64,000 bases of DNA from Leptolyngbyaceae cyanobacterium C42_A2020_001 (GTDB lineage: Bacteria; Cyanobacteriota; Cyanobacteriia; Leptolyngbyales; Leptolyngbyaceae): contig JACYLN010000141.1 of assembly GCA_015272515.1 (NCBI GenBank), forward strand, positions 1 through 64,000, in the 5' to 3' direction. Both the position numbers and the translations under genes were made by a program. This document shows, piece by piece, positions 40,668 to 50,530 of the stretch. The first letter of the stretch is position 1. The number at the start of each line of letters is the position of its first letter. A model generated the notes under the pieces. It saw only the letters and a program-made list of their open reading frames with translations, was not told the origin of the DNA and ran no database searches.

Positions 40668-41570
40668 ATGGAATCGCAATCCTCTCGCTCCCGCTCTGCT
40701 GAAGCTTTTTCAATGGATGATTTTGCCAAAGCGTTAGAAGGCTTTGACTACGAGTTCCAGCGGGGGCAAATCGTTCGGGGAAAGGTGGTGAGTTATGACA
40801 CGAACGGCGTGTACGTGGATATTGGCGCAAAATCACTTGCCTTTGTGCCAGAGCAAGAAGTGAGCATTAAAGGTGTGAAAGAGCTTTCGGCCGTTTTGCC
40901 GCAGGATGAAGAAGCCGAATTTTTGATTGTGCGGGAGCAAGATGCGGATGGACAGGTGACGCTCTCGCTGAAACAGTTGGAGATTCGCAAAGCCTGGGAT
41001 CGGTTGGCAGACGTGCAGGAGAGCAATCAGAGTTTGTCGGTGCGGGTCACGGGCACGAATAAAGGCGGTGTAACGGTGGATGTACAGGGAGTGCGGGGCT
41101 TTATTCCGCGATCGCACCTGGTAGAACGCGACAACCTGGAAGCGCTGGTGAAAACTACTCTAACGGCAACCATCATTGAATTGAATCAAGAAAAGGGCAA
41201 ACTGGTTCTCTCCAATCGGTTAGCCAGTCGCTCAGCCGCCTTTAGTCAGCTTGAAATTGGACAACTAGTGGAAGGTGCCATCAGTGGCATCAAGCCCTTT
41301 GGTGTGTTTGTGGATATGAACGGCACCAGCGGCTTGTTGCACATCAATCAGATCAGCCAGAAATACATTGAGTCGCTGGCAAAAGTGTTTCAGGTGGGGC
41401 AACCGATCAAAGCTATGATTGTCAACCTGGATGAAGGACAGGGGCGAATTTCCCTTTCTACAAAAGTGCTGGAAAACTTCCCCGGTGAAATGCTGGAAAG
41501 CATGGAAACCGTAATGGCAGAAGCGAGCGATCGCGAATCTCGCGCTAGAAAAGCGATTTTAGGCGAATGA
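40668..41570 (+). CDS. S1 domain protein, 30S ribosomal protein S1-like
   Basis: Three S1 domains (GQIVRGKVVSYDTNGVYVDIGAKSLAFVPEQE; GQLVEGAISGIKPFGVFVDMNGTSGLLHINQIS). Confidence 0.9.
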   Translation: MESQSSRSRSAEAFSMDDFAKALEGFDYEFQRGQIVRGKVVSYDTNGVYVDIGAKSLAFVPEQEVSIKGVKELSAVLPQDEEAEFLIVREQDADGQVTLSLKQLEIRKAWDRLADVQESNQSLSVRVTGTNKGGVTVDVQGVRGFIPRSHLVERDNLEALVKTTLTATIIELNQEKGKLVLSNRLASRSAAFSQLEIGQLVEGAISGIKPFGVFVDMNGTSGLLHINQISQKYIESLAKVFQVGQPIKAMIVNLDEGQGRISLSTKVLENFPGEMLESMETVMAEASDRESRARKAILGE

Positions 41571-41643
41571 ACCAATCCCATGTCGAGCGTGTCGCCGGCT
41601 AGATCCGCGATCGCAGCAAGACTGGAATAATGTAGAAGAAAAT

Positions 41644-42567
41644 TTGTCAGACGTTGGGGAGCACATATCGGTGTCTTTCAGCATTTTTGACCTGTTCTGG
41701 GTTTTTCTGATCATTTCTTCGCTGCAACCTGTGTTGCAGCGTCGTCAGGTTGCATCTCGCAGGCTGCAAACCCTCAAAGCTTTTGAGCGAGAACGCAAGA
41801 GCCGCGTTATTCTGCTCATTCATCGCCAAGAATCCTTAAGCTTGTTGGGCATTCCCCTTTCCCGCTACATCACCATCGAAGATTCCGAACAAGTCCTGCG
41901 GGCAATTCGGCTCACCCCTCCCGATACTCCCATCGATTTGATTTTGCACACACCGGGCGGCTTAGTTCTGGCAACCGAGCAAATCGCCAGAGCGCTGATC
42001 CGCCATCCGGCAAAAGTCACAGTATTTGTGCCCCACTATGCTATGAGCGGCGGCACCATGCTGGCTCTCGCTGCCGATGAAATTGTGATGGATGCCAACG
42101 CTGTTTTAGGTCCAGTCGATCCGCAACTGGGCAACTTCCCAGCCGCCAGCATTCTGAATGTGGTGCAAGAGAAGCCGATTGAAAGAATCGATGATCAAAC
42201 CCTGATCATGGCGGATCTGTCGCGCAAGGCAATCAAACAGGTGCAGCGCTTCGTCAGAACCTTGCTGCAAGATGACATTCCCAAGCAGAAAGTACCGCTC
42301 GAAAAAATCGATCTGATTATTGAAACCTTAACCACCGGACAGGTTACCCACGACTATCCGATCACGGTAGAAGAAGCCACAGGGCTGGGTTTGCCGATCA
42401 CCGTGGGTTTGCCCCTCAGCATTTATGACTTGATGGAACTCTATCCCCAACCCCAGGGAGGCAGACCATCGGTGCAATATATCCCCATGCCCTACGCTCC
42501 CCGTCCTGCCTTGCCAGAACCCAAAGGCAGACCCCTGCCCGAAGCAGATTCCGTTTCAGGACGTTAG
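41644..42567 (+). CDS. SDH-family Clp-fold serine protease, membrane-anchored
   Basis: LILHTPGGLVLATEQIARALIRHPAKVTVFVPHYAMSGGTMLALAADEIVMDANAVLGPVDPQLG; TTG start in the track, GTG at 41671 is an alternative. Confidence 0.88.
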   Translation: MSDVGEHISVSFSIFDLFWVFLIISSLQPVLQRRQVASRRLQTLKAFERERKSRVILLIHRQESLSLLGIPLSRYITIEDSEQVLRAIRLTPPDTPIDLILHTPGGLVLATEQIARALIRHPAKVTVFVPHYAMSGGTMLALAADEIVMDANAVLGPVDPQLGNFPAASILNVVQEKPIERIDDQTLIMADLSRKAIKQVQRFVRTLLQDDIPKQKVPLEKIDLIIETLTTGQVTHDYPITVEEATGLGLPITVGLPLSIYDLMELYPQPQGGRPSVQYIPMPYAPRPALPEPKGRPLPEADSVSGR

Positions 42568-42570
42568 CCT

Positions 42571-43314
42571 GTGGGGATTGATTTTTGGGTCAAAACCAGC
42601 GGCACTTGGGTAAATGTGGTAGCAGTATTATTGGGAACGACCGTGGGAATGCTGCTGCGAGGACGCTTACCAGCCCGCATGATGCTGGTAATTACCCAGG
42701 GTGTGGGATTGCTGACGCTGTTTCTTGGCTTCACGATGGCGGCAAATCTGACCAAAGCCCAGGCTGGGATTGTGGACGGTATCGTTTTGGGGTTAGTGAC
42801 CCTGGTGGTAGGTGGGCTGCTGGGTGAATGGTGGCGGATTGAAGACGGACTCGCACAGATCGGCGATCGCCTCAAGAAGCAGTTCAGCGGCGGCAGTGGC
42901 TTCACTGAGGGATTCGTTGCTGCTAGCCTGCTATTCTGCGTTGGACCCATGACCCTGCTTGGTTGTCTCAGCAATGGATTGACTGGAGACAATCGCCTGC
43001 TGCTACTCAAATCCACAATGGATGGGCTGGTTGCGATCGCCTTCACCAGCAGTTTTGGCATCGGCGTTGGCTTTTCAGTACTACCGATTTTGTTCTATCA
43101 AGGTGGGCTATCACTGCTGGCAGGCTTACTCGCCCAAATCATTCCCAATCCAGCCACCTCGCCTCCCATTCTGCTAGCCACCGGAGTTGGCGGTTTAATG
43201 ATTGTTGGTATCGGCATTAATCTGTTGGACTTGACCAAAATTCGAGTTGCCGCATTTTTGCCTGCGTTATTGCTTGCACCTCTCTTCTACTGGTTAGGCA
43301 GTTTGACTAGCTAG
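42571..43314 (+). CDS. DUF554 membrane protein
   Basis: VNVVAVLLGTTVGMLLRGRLPARM...SLLFCVGPMTLLGCLSNGLTGDNRLLLLKSTMDGLVAIAF. Confidence 0.9.
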   Translation: MGIDFWVKTSGTWVNVVAVLLGTTVGMLLRGRLPARMMLVITQGVGLLTLFLGFTMAANLTKAQAGIVDGIVLGLVTLVVGGLLGEWWRIEDGLAQIGDRLKKQFSGGSGFTEGFVAASLLFCVGPMTLLGCLSNGLTGDNRLLLLKSTMDGLVAIAFTSSFGIGVGFSVLPILFYQGGLSLLAGLLAQIIPNPATSPPILLATGVGGLMIVGIGINLLDLTKIRVAAFLPALLLAPLFYWLGSLTS

Positions 43315-43718
43315 AGTTTGCAATCCGACACGCACGCCGGATACTTAGGTTGATACGTCGAATTACGTTTGCCAAACAGGATGTAGCGGTTATCTCGAAC
43401 TTGTTCATAGATGCTATCGCCACTTGCCTTTAAACCCGGCAACGCCCGATAAGCAGACACAAACACCTCTCCCAGGGGCAGCAAATTTCCAATTTCTTCA
43501 GCCGCGTCACTGCCCTGCCACCGCTTCTCCGGTGCAATCTTATCCACTAAAATCATGCCCATTTCGCAATCTTGCGCGGTAATTCCTAACTTCCTAAGAT
43601 TCACTTCATCTTGCATTGGAATGTAGGAAAACTGCCGCCCTTTATCCAGGGTTTCTAACAATTGCACCAACGTAACGCACAAATTGCAATTACCATCGTA
43701 GATAACGTAGTAACTCAT
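43311..43718 (-). CDS. DUF393/DCC thiol-disulfide oxidoreductase-like protein
   Basis: YYVIYDGNCNLCVTLVQLLE (DGxCxxC motif). Confidence 0.88.
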   Translation of the reverse strand: MSYYVIYDGNCNLCVTLVQLLETLDKGRQFSYIPMQDEVNLRKLGITAQDCEMGMILVDKIAPEKRWQGSDAAEEIGNLLPLGEVFVSAYRALPGLKASGDSIYEQVRDNRYILFGKRNSTYQPKYPACVSDCKL

Positions 43719-44002
43719 AGGAAAGGAAATGGGAGATAGGGGATGGGGTGTAGGGAATCGAGTAAGTACCCTTATATGTTAAGGATTTTTGGGAAATTCG
43801 AGGATTTCGCAAAGGGTATCAACTGAAATCAGATTTCGCCTACCTCCAATTCCCTTCCCCCCGCTTCTTGCCCTTGCCCACCTTCCATCAGTGCCTATTG
43901 CTACAGTCCACAGTCTGGCTCTAACAGACAATGACGGTTTAAGGTCATGCGCTTGTGGTCAGATGAATGCAAATAGGACTATGAGCGTTTGATCGCCCGC
44001 AA

Positions 44003-45724
44003 GTGGTGACCGAGTCGATGTCCTTCTCAGACATGAAATCTAAAATAATCGTTTGTGGCTTAGATGCAACTGGCTACAAAATTTTTCGGTTGTTAAAGCA
44101 GCAGGGAGCCAGAGTTGTAGGGATTCATAACCGCCCACTCCCCGCTGAAGGAGATGATGTTATCATCGGTGACTTGCAAGCAGCAGAAACCCTTCTAGAG
44201 GCGGGAATTCGAGATGCTCAAACCCTGGTTTTGACTGATAGCGAAGATGGGGTGAATTTGGGCGTGCTGATGCAGGCGCGGGTGCTTAACCCTCGTATTC
44301 GGATTATTAATCGACTGTTCAACACAAGTTTGGGCGATCGCCTCGATCACACCTTGCCAGACCACATCACAATGAGCGTGGCGGCGTTGGCGGCTCCAAT
44401 TTTTGCATTTTCTGCCTTAGGGAGTGCAGCCATTGGGCAACTCAAACTATCTAACCAAACCTGGCCCATCCACCAAATTCACATTAACGAAACCCATCCC
44501 TGGCGCGGACGGTCCCTTACAGATCTGTGGGACGATCGCGACCGAATGTTAATCTACTACCTTCCTGCTCACGGGCGAATGGATTTGGTAAGTGCTGTGA
44601 TCAGTGAGCAGCCTTTGCAGGTGGGCGATCGCTTAATTGTGGGAACAAAACCTAGAATTAAAACGGCTCCGCAGCGATCGCTCTCGCAACAATTGGCGAA
44701 GTTGGCAACTGGATTTAGTTACCTGCGGCAGCACAGTCAGGCGCTGTTAGGAAGCACGCTGTTGCTCCTGTTGATCATTCTGTTTTCTGCGCTGATTTAC
44801 ATTTCCAACACGTTTGACAAATCATTAATTGATGCGCTGTATTTTTCCGTCAGCATGATTACAGGTGCAGGAGACAGTTTGATCAGTGTTGGACCAGCAT
44901 CCGATAGTCTGAAGATATTTACGGTATTCACAATGCTGGTAGGAGCCGCGATCGTCGGTTTATCCTACGCCCTGCTGAATGATTTTATCTTGGGCACCCG
45001 CTTCGATCGCTTTTGGGAAGCCGCTCGCATTCCCCATCGCAATCACTTCATCATCTGTGGCTTGGGCGGGTTAGGAATGCAAATCGTTCAGCACCTCCGC
45101 AGTTGCGGTCATGAAGTTGTCGTGATTGAAAAAGATCCCAACTGCCGCTTTCTCGCATCGGTGCGGGCACAAAAAATCCCAGTAATTCAAGGCGACACCA
45201 CCCTGCCAACCTCACTCAAATCAGCCAATCTTGAAAACGCTCAAGCGTTGTTAGCAGTAACCAGCACCGACGCGGTCAACCTGGAAACTGCCCTTAATGC
45301 CAAAGGATTAAACCCTAAAGTCCCTGTCATCGTGCGCTACCAAGATCCAGAGTTTGCCTGGATGGCGCAACTGGTGTTTGATTTCGATGCGGTTTTGAGT
45401 CCAGCCGAATTGGTGGCTCCGGCATTTGCGGCGGCGGCATTAGGCGGACGGGTGTTGGGTAACGGGATGACCGCAGATAGCCTCTGGGTGGCAATGGCAA
45501 CCATGATCACGCCTTCTCACCCTTTTTGTGGCACACGAGTGAAGGACGCAGCAATATCATGGGATTTTGTGCCTCTCTATATTGAAACCAATTCACAAAC
45601 AATTCACGGCTGGAATTTGCTAGATATGTGCCTCAGCGCAGGCGACGTTCTTTATATGACAATGCCTGCAACCCAGCTAGAACAGCTATGGCAAGCAGCT
45701 CCGTCACCGCTGCGCTCTGCCTGA
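44003..45724 (+). CDS. Potassium channel / TrkA-N NAD-binding protein with two RCK modules
   Basis: IIVCGLDATGYKIFRLLKQQGARVVGI; pore-like FSVSMITGAGD; second HFIICGLGGLGMQIVQHLRSCGHEVVVIEKD. Confidence 0.88.
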   Translation: MVTESMSFSDMKSKIIVCGLDATGYKIFRLLKQQGARVVGIHNRPLPAEGDDVIIGDLQAAETLLEAGIRDAQTLVLTDSEDGVNLGVLMQARVLNPRIRIINRLFNTSLGDRLDHTLPDHITMSVAALAAPIFAFSALGSAAIGQLKLSNQTWPIHQIHINETHPWRGRSLTDLWDDRDRMLIYYLPAHGRMDLVSAVISEQPLQVGDRLIVGTKPRIKTAPQRSLSQQLAKLATGFSYLRQHSQALLGSTLLLLLIILFSALIYISNTFDKSLIDALYFSVSMITGAGDSLISVGPASDSLKIFTVFTMLVGAAIVGLSYALLNDFILGTRFDRFWEAARIPHRNHFIICGLGGLGMQIVQHLRSCGHEVVVIEKDPNCRFLASVRAQKIPVIQGDTTLPTSLKSANLENAQALLAVTSTDAVNLETALNAKGLNPKVPVIVRYQDPEFAWMAQLVFDFDAVLSPAELVAPAFAAAALGGRVLGNGMTADSLWVAMATMITPSHPFCGTRVKDAAISWDFVPLYIETNSQTIHGWNLLDMCLSAGDVLYMTMPATQLEQLWQAAPSPLRSA

Positions 45725-45762
45725 CCTAACTGTTTACCGTTACAAGTTAATAAGGATGCTCG

Positions 45763-46068
45763 TTATGCTGACGCAAGAGGAATTCTACGATAGGCAATTT
45801 GAGCGGGTTCTGCCTCTTGGGGTGAAAGAGGCATCTCAGAATGAAGCTGAGAATCTGCCATATCTCGAATCAGAGTGGTTCTAGAACTGATGTAATCGTA
45901 AAGTTCGCAAACTTCCTCACCATTCAACAAAATTCTTTTAGACACGCGTTGCAGCAGCAATCGAACTAATCCTGTGTCAGTTAGGGAAAGCAAGTGCATC
46001 GTTTGAGTTTCTTCAATCACCGACCAGATTAGACGTATCATGGATGGATCTAGTCTCATTCCCTTCAC
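45763..46068 (-). CDS. Small hypothetical protein
   Basis: 101-aa ORF with plausible composition. Confidence 0.5.
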   Translation of the reverse strand: MKGMRLDPSMIRLIWSVIEETQTMHLLSLTDTGLVRLLLQRVSKRILLNGEEVCELYDYISSRTTLIRDMADSQLHSEMPLSPQEAEPAQIAYRRIPLASA

Positions 46069-46243
46069 CTCCTCTGCTACAAAGTAAATTTAATAATTTC
46101 TTTAGATTCTTGCTTAATCTGAAGCTGGAGTCTAGTGTTTATTACCTGTTACAACAGTTCTTAATAACTCTCGATAATCTGGAAGATTTATTTACTTGAT
46201 ACAGGTCGGCGATTTTTCAACTATTCGCGAAAAGATATGGTTT

Positions 46244-48661
46244 CTACAAATCGTAGGGAGTTTCCCACTCTGACAGGGTTTGATGAACCTGCTGTGCCTG
46301 TTTGGGAGCTTGAATTTCGTTGAACAGACGGAGGGCGTGTTGAAGATGGGTGGTGCGCTGTTCGCGATCGCCCATGCGGTGATAGGTCAACCCCAACTGA
46401 TAATAGGCTTCTGCCAGGTCACATTTTGCCCCAATTTTGTCGAGGAGTTGGATGGCGTTGGTATGGTAACAAAGCGCTGCTTCAAAGTCTTGTTGCTCTC
46501 GATGCAGTTGAGCAATGCCGTGTAGAGCTTTGGCTCGAATTTGGGTGAAGTGGTTCTCCTCAGATAAAAGAATGGTGTTTTGGTAGTACTGAAAGGCTTC
46601 TTCTAAGCGACCCAGGTTGCGATAGGTAGAACCCAAAAACAGCAGGCTATACCCTCTTCCCCAAAAGGTTATTTTTGTGCTGGGATGCAATCGCGCGATC
46701 GCCTGGTTGGCAAAGTGAATGGCTGTCTCAGTTTGGCTCAGGCGTGAGTTTAAGTAGGCTAAACAGCAGAGGGAATAGGTAATGTATTCCTGATAGTCAT
46801 CGCTTGTCTCAGCCAGAGGAATGACGCTATGGAAAACCGCGATCGCCTCTTCTAGTTCTCCCAAATCTCTCAGGCACAGCCCTCGGTTAAACAGGGCGGC
46901 AATTCTCAGCTTTTCCAGATCAAACTGCTCGGCAATCTGGCTAGCCTGGTCATGACAGTTCAACGCTTGATGCAAACTGCCTGCTAAACGGTAGATGTAG
47001 CCGAGGAGAATGTAGAGCGCGCCTAGACGATAGTCGGGAGTGACGTTGTTAATTACGCCCGTGATGGCAGCAATCATCTGCTGCAACAACCCCAGACGGT
47101 AGAATAGCCAGCCCAGTGGCAATCCTTCTCCCCAGCGACTGTTTCTGACATCGGTCAACACGTCGCAGGCACGTTCGTAGTCGTGGATTTCCAGGTAGTG
47201 ATAGTAGGCTTCGAGAATGCAGATGGCATCATCTACGGTTTCAACAATTTGGACGCTATCCATCCAATATTCCGCTGCCGTGCGATTCGTCAGTTCCCAA
47301 ACATCACTCTGCCGCAACCGCGCGATCGCTTCTCCCCGAATGACCGGGTGCAGCCAGTATTTGCCTCGACGAACTTCAATCAGCGATCGATCTTGTAAAG
47401 CACGAATGATCGAACGGCGCTGCTCTTTGGGAGTATCCCACAACAGACAGTTCACACCCTCAACAGGGATGTAATGCACGTCTTGATAGCGGTAACAACC
47501 CAGCCGACACAGCAGTTGATAGACTTCTGGATTGGAGTTTTGCAGGCGATTGAATTGGCTGACTACCAGATCTTTGAGTTCGGGTTCGCTGAGCAAATCC
47601 TGGTTGTTGTCTTGCCAAAAGGCTTCTATGTCGCCATCAAAATCTTGCAAAATCACGCCACTAAAGAGTTTCATGGCTTTGGCGTTGCCTCCGTAGGCAG
47701 TACACATAGCGGCGATCGCGGGAGACTCAGAATCTAACCCACGATTTTTGAAAAACTGTCGCCATGCTTGCTCATCCAATCCTTCTAGTAAATAACGCTC
47801 AACGCTAACACTAGATTCGCATAACCGTTCGCGGCTGGTAATCAGCGTCACAGAGCGCACGCTGGAGTCAGATAGGGCACGCAGTAGATCCACATAGGGG
47901 CGGTGTTCTTCAATGAATTTGCCGTGTTTGTCGAGGGCAGATTCCAGATTGTCGATCAGAATGCCGACCCGTTGATGTTCGTCGCGCAGTTTACGTTTGA
48001 GTCGTTCCAGATTAATGCCAAAATCCCGTCCAGGTTCTTCATTAAAGTCGCGTCGGAGCCATTCCTCAACTACACTTTCCACCAGAGTAATGTTACGGCG
48101 TTCGGCTGCCATCCAGAGTTCCAGGCAACAGTCAAACCCCTGAGTTTTGAAGTATTTACGTGCCAAAGTCGTTTTGCCGCGCCCGCCTTCGCCCTGAATC
48201 AGGATGATGCGGTTTCCCTGAGCAATCTTTTCGTTGAGATGGGCGATCGCGCCTTCGCGCCCAATAAAGTTTGGATCGACCTCATGAGTTGTTGGTGTTA
48301 CGGTGACCGAGCCAAACCCATTATTCACAGAAGCAAGGTTGATTGTCCGCTCCTCTAACTCTTGGGGCGAGTTTCCACTCATCGAGGCTTGATAACGCTC
48401 CAACGCCGCCCGAAAATTTGTTTTGGTCACCCGCTCACCCAAAATTTCTGTGAGCAGCCTGAACAGGTTTGCGCCCTCTTCTTTAACGTAAGCTTCGGCG
48501 TAGCCTAATCTTTCGGCAATTGCGTCATAGGTTTCTCCTTCCCACGAACCTCGAAAAACAGCGGCTCTCAGATCACTTAAGTGTTCACTTGTTGCATTGA
48601 GAACCAGCCGATCTACCAGTTGTAAACTTTCTTCGGCACCCATTGAGGCGTTGCGTATCAA
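46244..48661 (-). CDS. STAND-type NTPase with N-terminal HTH-like module (vWA-MoxR-associated N-term type) and C-terminal TPRs
   Basis: DLRAAVFRGSWEGETYDAIAERLGYAEAYVKEEGANLFRLLTEILGERVTKTNFRAALE; FIGREGAIAHLNEKI...ILIQGEGGRGKTTLARKYF (Walker A); C-terminal TPRs. Confidence 0.88.
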   Translation of the reverse strand: MIRNASMGAEESLQLVDRLVLNATSEHLSDLRAAVFRGSWEGETYDAIAERLGYAEAYVKEEGANLFRLLTEILGERVTKTNFRAALERYQASMSGNSPQELEERTINLASVNNGFGSVTVTPTTHEVDPNFIGREGAIAHLNEKIAQGNRIILIQGEGGRGKTTLARKYFKTQGFDCCLELWMAAERRNITLVESVVEEWLRRDFNEEPGRDFGINLERLKRKLRDEHQRVGILIDNLESALDKHGKFIEEHRPYVDLLRALSDSSVRSVTLITSRERLCESSVSVERYLLEGLDEQAWRQFFKNRGLDSESPAIAAMCTAYGGNAKAMKLFSGVILQDFDGDIEAFWQDNNQDLLSEPELKDLVVSQFNRLQNSNPEVYQLLCRLGCYRYQDVHYIPVEGVNCLLWDTPKEQRRSIIRALQDRSLIEVRRGKYWLHPVIRGEAIARLRQSDVWELTNRTAAEYWMDSVQIVETVDDAICILEAYYHYLEIHDYERACDVLTDVRNSRWGEGLPLGWLFYRLGLLQQMIAAITGVINNVTPDYRLGALYILLGYIYRLAGSLHQALNCHDQASQIAEQFDLEKLRIAALFNRGLCLRDLGELEEAIAVFHSVIPLAETSDDYQEYITYSLCCLAYLNSRLSQTETAIHFANQAIARLHPSTKITFWGRGYSLLFLGSTYRNLGRLEEAFQYYQNTILLSEENHFTQIRAKALHGIAQLHREQQDFEAALCYHTNAIQLLDKIGAKCDLAEAYYQLGLTYHRMGDREQRTTHLQHALRLFNEIQAPKQAQQVHQTLSEWETPYDL

Positions 48662-48970
48662 TTTTTCTCAATCTAACCTACCCTTTCCAACTTTTTCCAA
48701 CCCTTTTAAGAAGGATTTTTGAGGAGCAGCAGTTTTGGCGCACTAAAGTTCCAACCTAAACCTACGGTCAATAGATGCATTCCTCAGTAATTTAGGAATA
48801 GAAGATCACCCGTTTGTATTAACCCAGTAGGATTCATCATCTACTAGCCCTCATCCTTCTGAATTCTGTTCTGGTTGATTTGTTGTAAATTTTCCGTCTG
48901 GGTGCAAACGGTTTGTCGGCTGAGGAGACAGGCTCACCATTTTCTCCACATAATTTAGGAGGTTAAATCC

Positions 48971-49429
48971 ATGCCTTCATTAAGCCCCCAACGATTCCAA
49001 CCCGCTCAAGCGAACAATTCTGCTCTACTGGCAAATTCCCAATCCTCCCTGAAAGACGACGAAATTGCCTTATTGACTGAGCAACTTAAGGCAATGCATT
49101 CTGCGAATCAGCAAATGCAGGCACAACTGCAACGTTTGCAGCAACAACTCAACGAACGCGATCGCCCCGTTGCACCCACACGCCCCATCCAAATTTCGAC
49201 CGAAAGCGCCAGCGATTACAGCACGGTTGTTCGGTTGGGTTTCAAAGCCTTGAAATGGTTATTTTTGTTTCTGATTGGCTTTTCTATCGCTTGCGTTGTG
49301 TCAGCCAGTTTGCAAGCACCACAAGTGCTAGAAACATTAACCAGTCTGATGTCAATGATTTTGGCTCCGCTGATAGTTCTGACTTTGTGCGTCATGGTTG
49401 CAGCGGCAATTTTAGAATCGTTGAAATAG
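48971..49429 (+). CDS. Hypothetical coiled-coil and TM protein
   Basis: 152 aa; Q-rich coiled-coil ([26 protein letters not shown]) then two TM helices. Confidence 0.6.
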   Translation: MPSLSPQRFQPAQANNSALLANSQSSLKDDEIALLTEQLKAMHSANQQMQAQLQRLQQQLNERDRPVAPTRPIQISTESASDYSTVVRLGFKALKWLFLFLIGFSIACVVSASLQAPQVLETLTSLMSMILAPLIVLTLCVMVAAAILESLK

Positions 49430-49441
49430 GGTATTTCCGCT

Positions 49442-50437
49442 TCACGTCCAAAACCGAGTCTTCAGGATTTGCACGCGGGAGTTGGTTGCCTGCATCGGCA
49501 CTCGACCCCGCGCAACACACTCCCACATGTGGTCAAACACCAGTCCAGAATTGCCTGATGGATCGGTTAAAAAATAGCCGTGCCCCACCGGATTGTCATA
49601 CACGTTGTTGAAGTCGCCGCAGTCAAGCGCGAAAACGTTGCGGGGAGTATTGGCGATGCGTTCAGGTCCGGTGTGACCCATGCGGCGGGCAGTCACACTC
49701 ATATTTGCAACTTTGCTGGCACGCATGGCAAGGTCATCGGCGGCAAAGTAAACCACGACATTGCGAGACCCGTGGGCGATGTATTCGCCTTGCTGACCAA
49801 AGTCGAGGGTGTTGTTGGAAACATCCGCTGCTGCCATGAAAATATTGCGAAAGATCAGGGGAAACCCTCGTGGTTGAAAGTATTCAATGGTGCGGGCGAT
49901 CGCTCCACGCAATACTCGGTTTCCCATTGAGTGGGCAATCAGATTAATCGGTTTGGTACAGGGGTCGTCTAAGGTGCTGTTGCCCTCTCGCCAGCCCAAA
50001 AACTTTTCAAACATACGGGCATAGGCAATGTCACTGGCATCTGCCGCAATCTGGTCATCGTAATAATCTTTCACTGCGCCCAGATCGGCATCACAGGGCC
50101 AGATCAGCGGCACCACCAAAATTTCGCCATTTGCTTTGCGGTCAAATAGCGCTTGCAAGTTGCCAGCCGTGGGAAAGATGGCGGGTTCCGGTAATGCGGA
50201 ATAACCATGCAGAAATAACACGATTTGCTTGGCGGGTGACGCTTTTAGCTCACTAAAAAAAGCACGATTGCCAATTTCCACATAGTTATTAGAATCAGTG
50301 CGACGGCAGAAATAGATCGATTGCTCCGCCTGGTTATTTTCTAAGTCAAAGTTGATTTGGCGGGGCAGTGTGTAAGAGCCGTCTGGGTTAACAGGGGTGG
50401 GGCCTTCTTTTAAGACTCGATTGGTAGCAAACAGCAT
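49442..50437 (-). CDS. Alpha/beta hydrolase (DUF900-like)
   Basis: IVLFLHGYSALPEPAIFPTAGNLQALFD; INLIAHSMGNRVLRGAI (GHSMG-type elbow). Confidence 0.85.
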   Translation of the reverse strand: MLFATNRVLKEGPTPVNPDGSYTLPRQINFDLENNQAEQSIYFCRRTDSNNYVEIGNRAFFSELKASPAKQIVLFLHGYSALPEPAIFPTAGNLQALFDRKANGEILVVPLIWPCDADLGAVKDYYDDQIAADASDIAYARMFEKFLGWREGNSTLDDPCTKPINLIAHSMGNRVLRGAIARTIEYFQPRGFPLIFRNIFMAAADVSNNTLDFGQQGEYIAHGSRNVVVYFAADDLAMRASKVANMSVTARRMGHTGPERIANTPRNVFALDCGDFNNVYDNPVGHGYFLTDPSGNSGLVFDHMWECVARGRVPMQATNSRVQILKTRFWT

Positions 50438-50530
50438 TTTAAACAGATTCCAAACGAACGCCCCTGTTATAACTCACATATTCCTTAGAAAGAGGGAATG
50501 TTGAGGTTTCTTATTGCATTTGTAAGTTCG

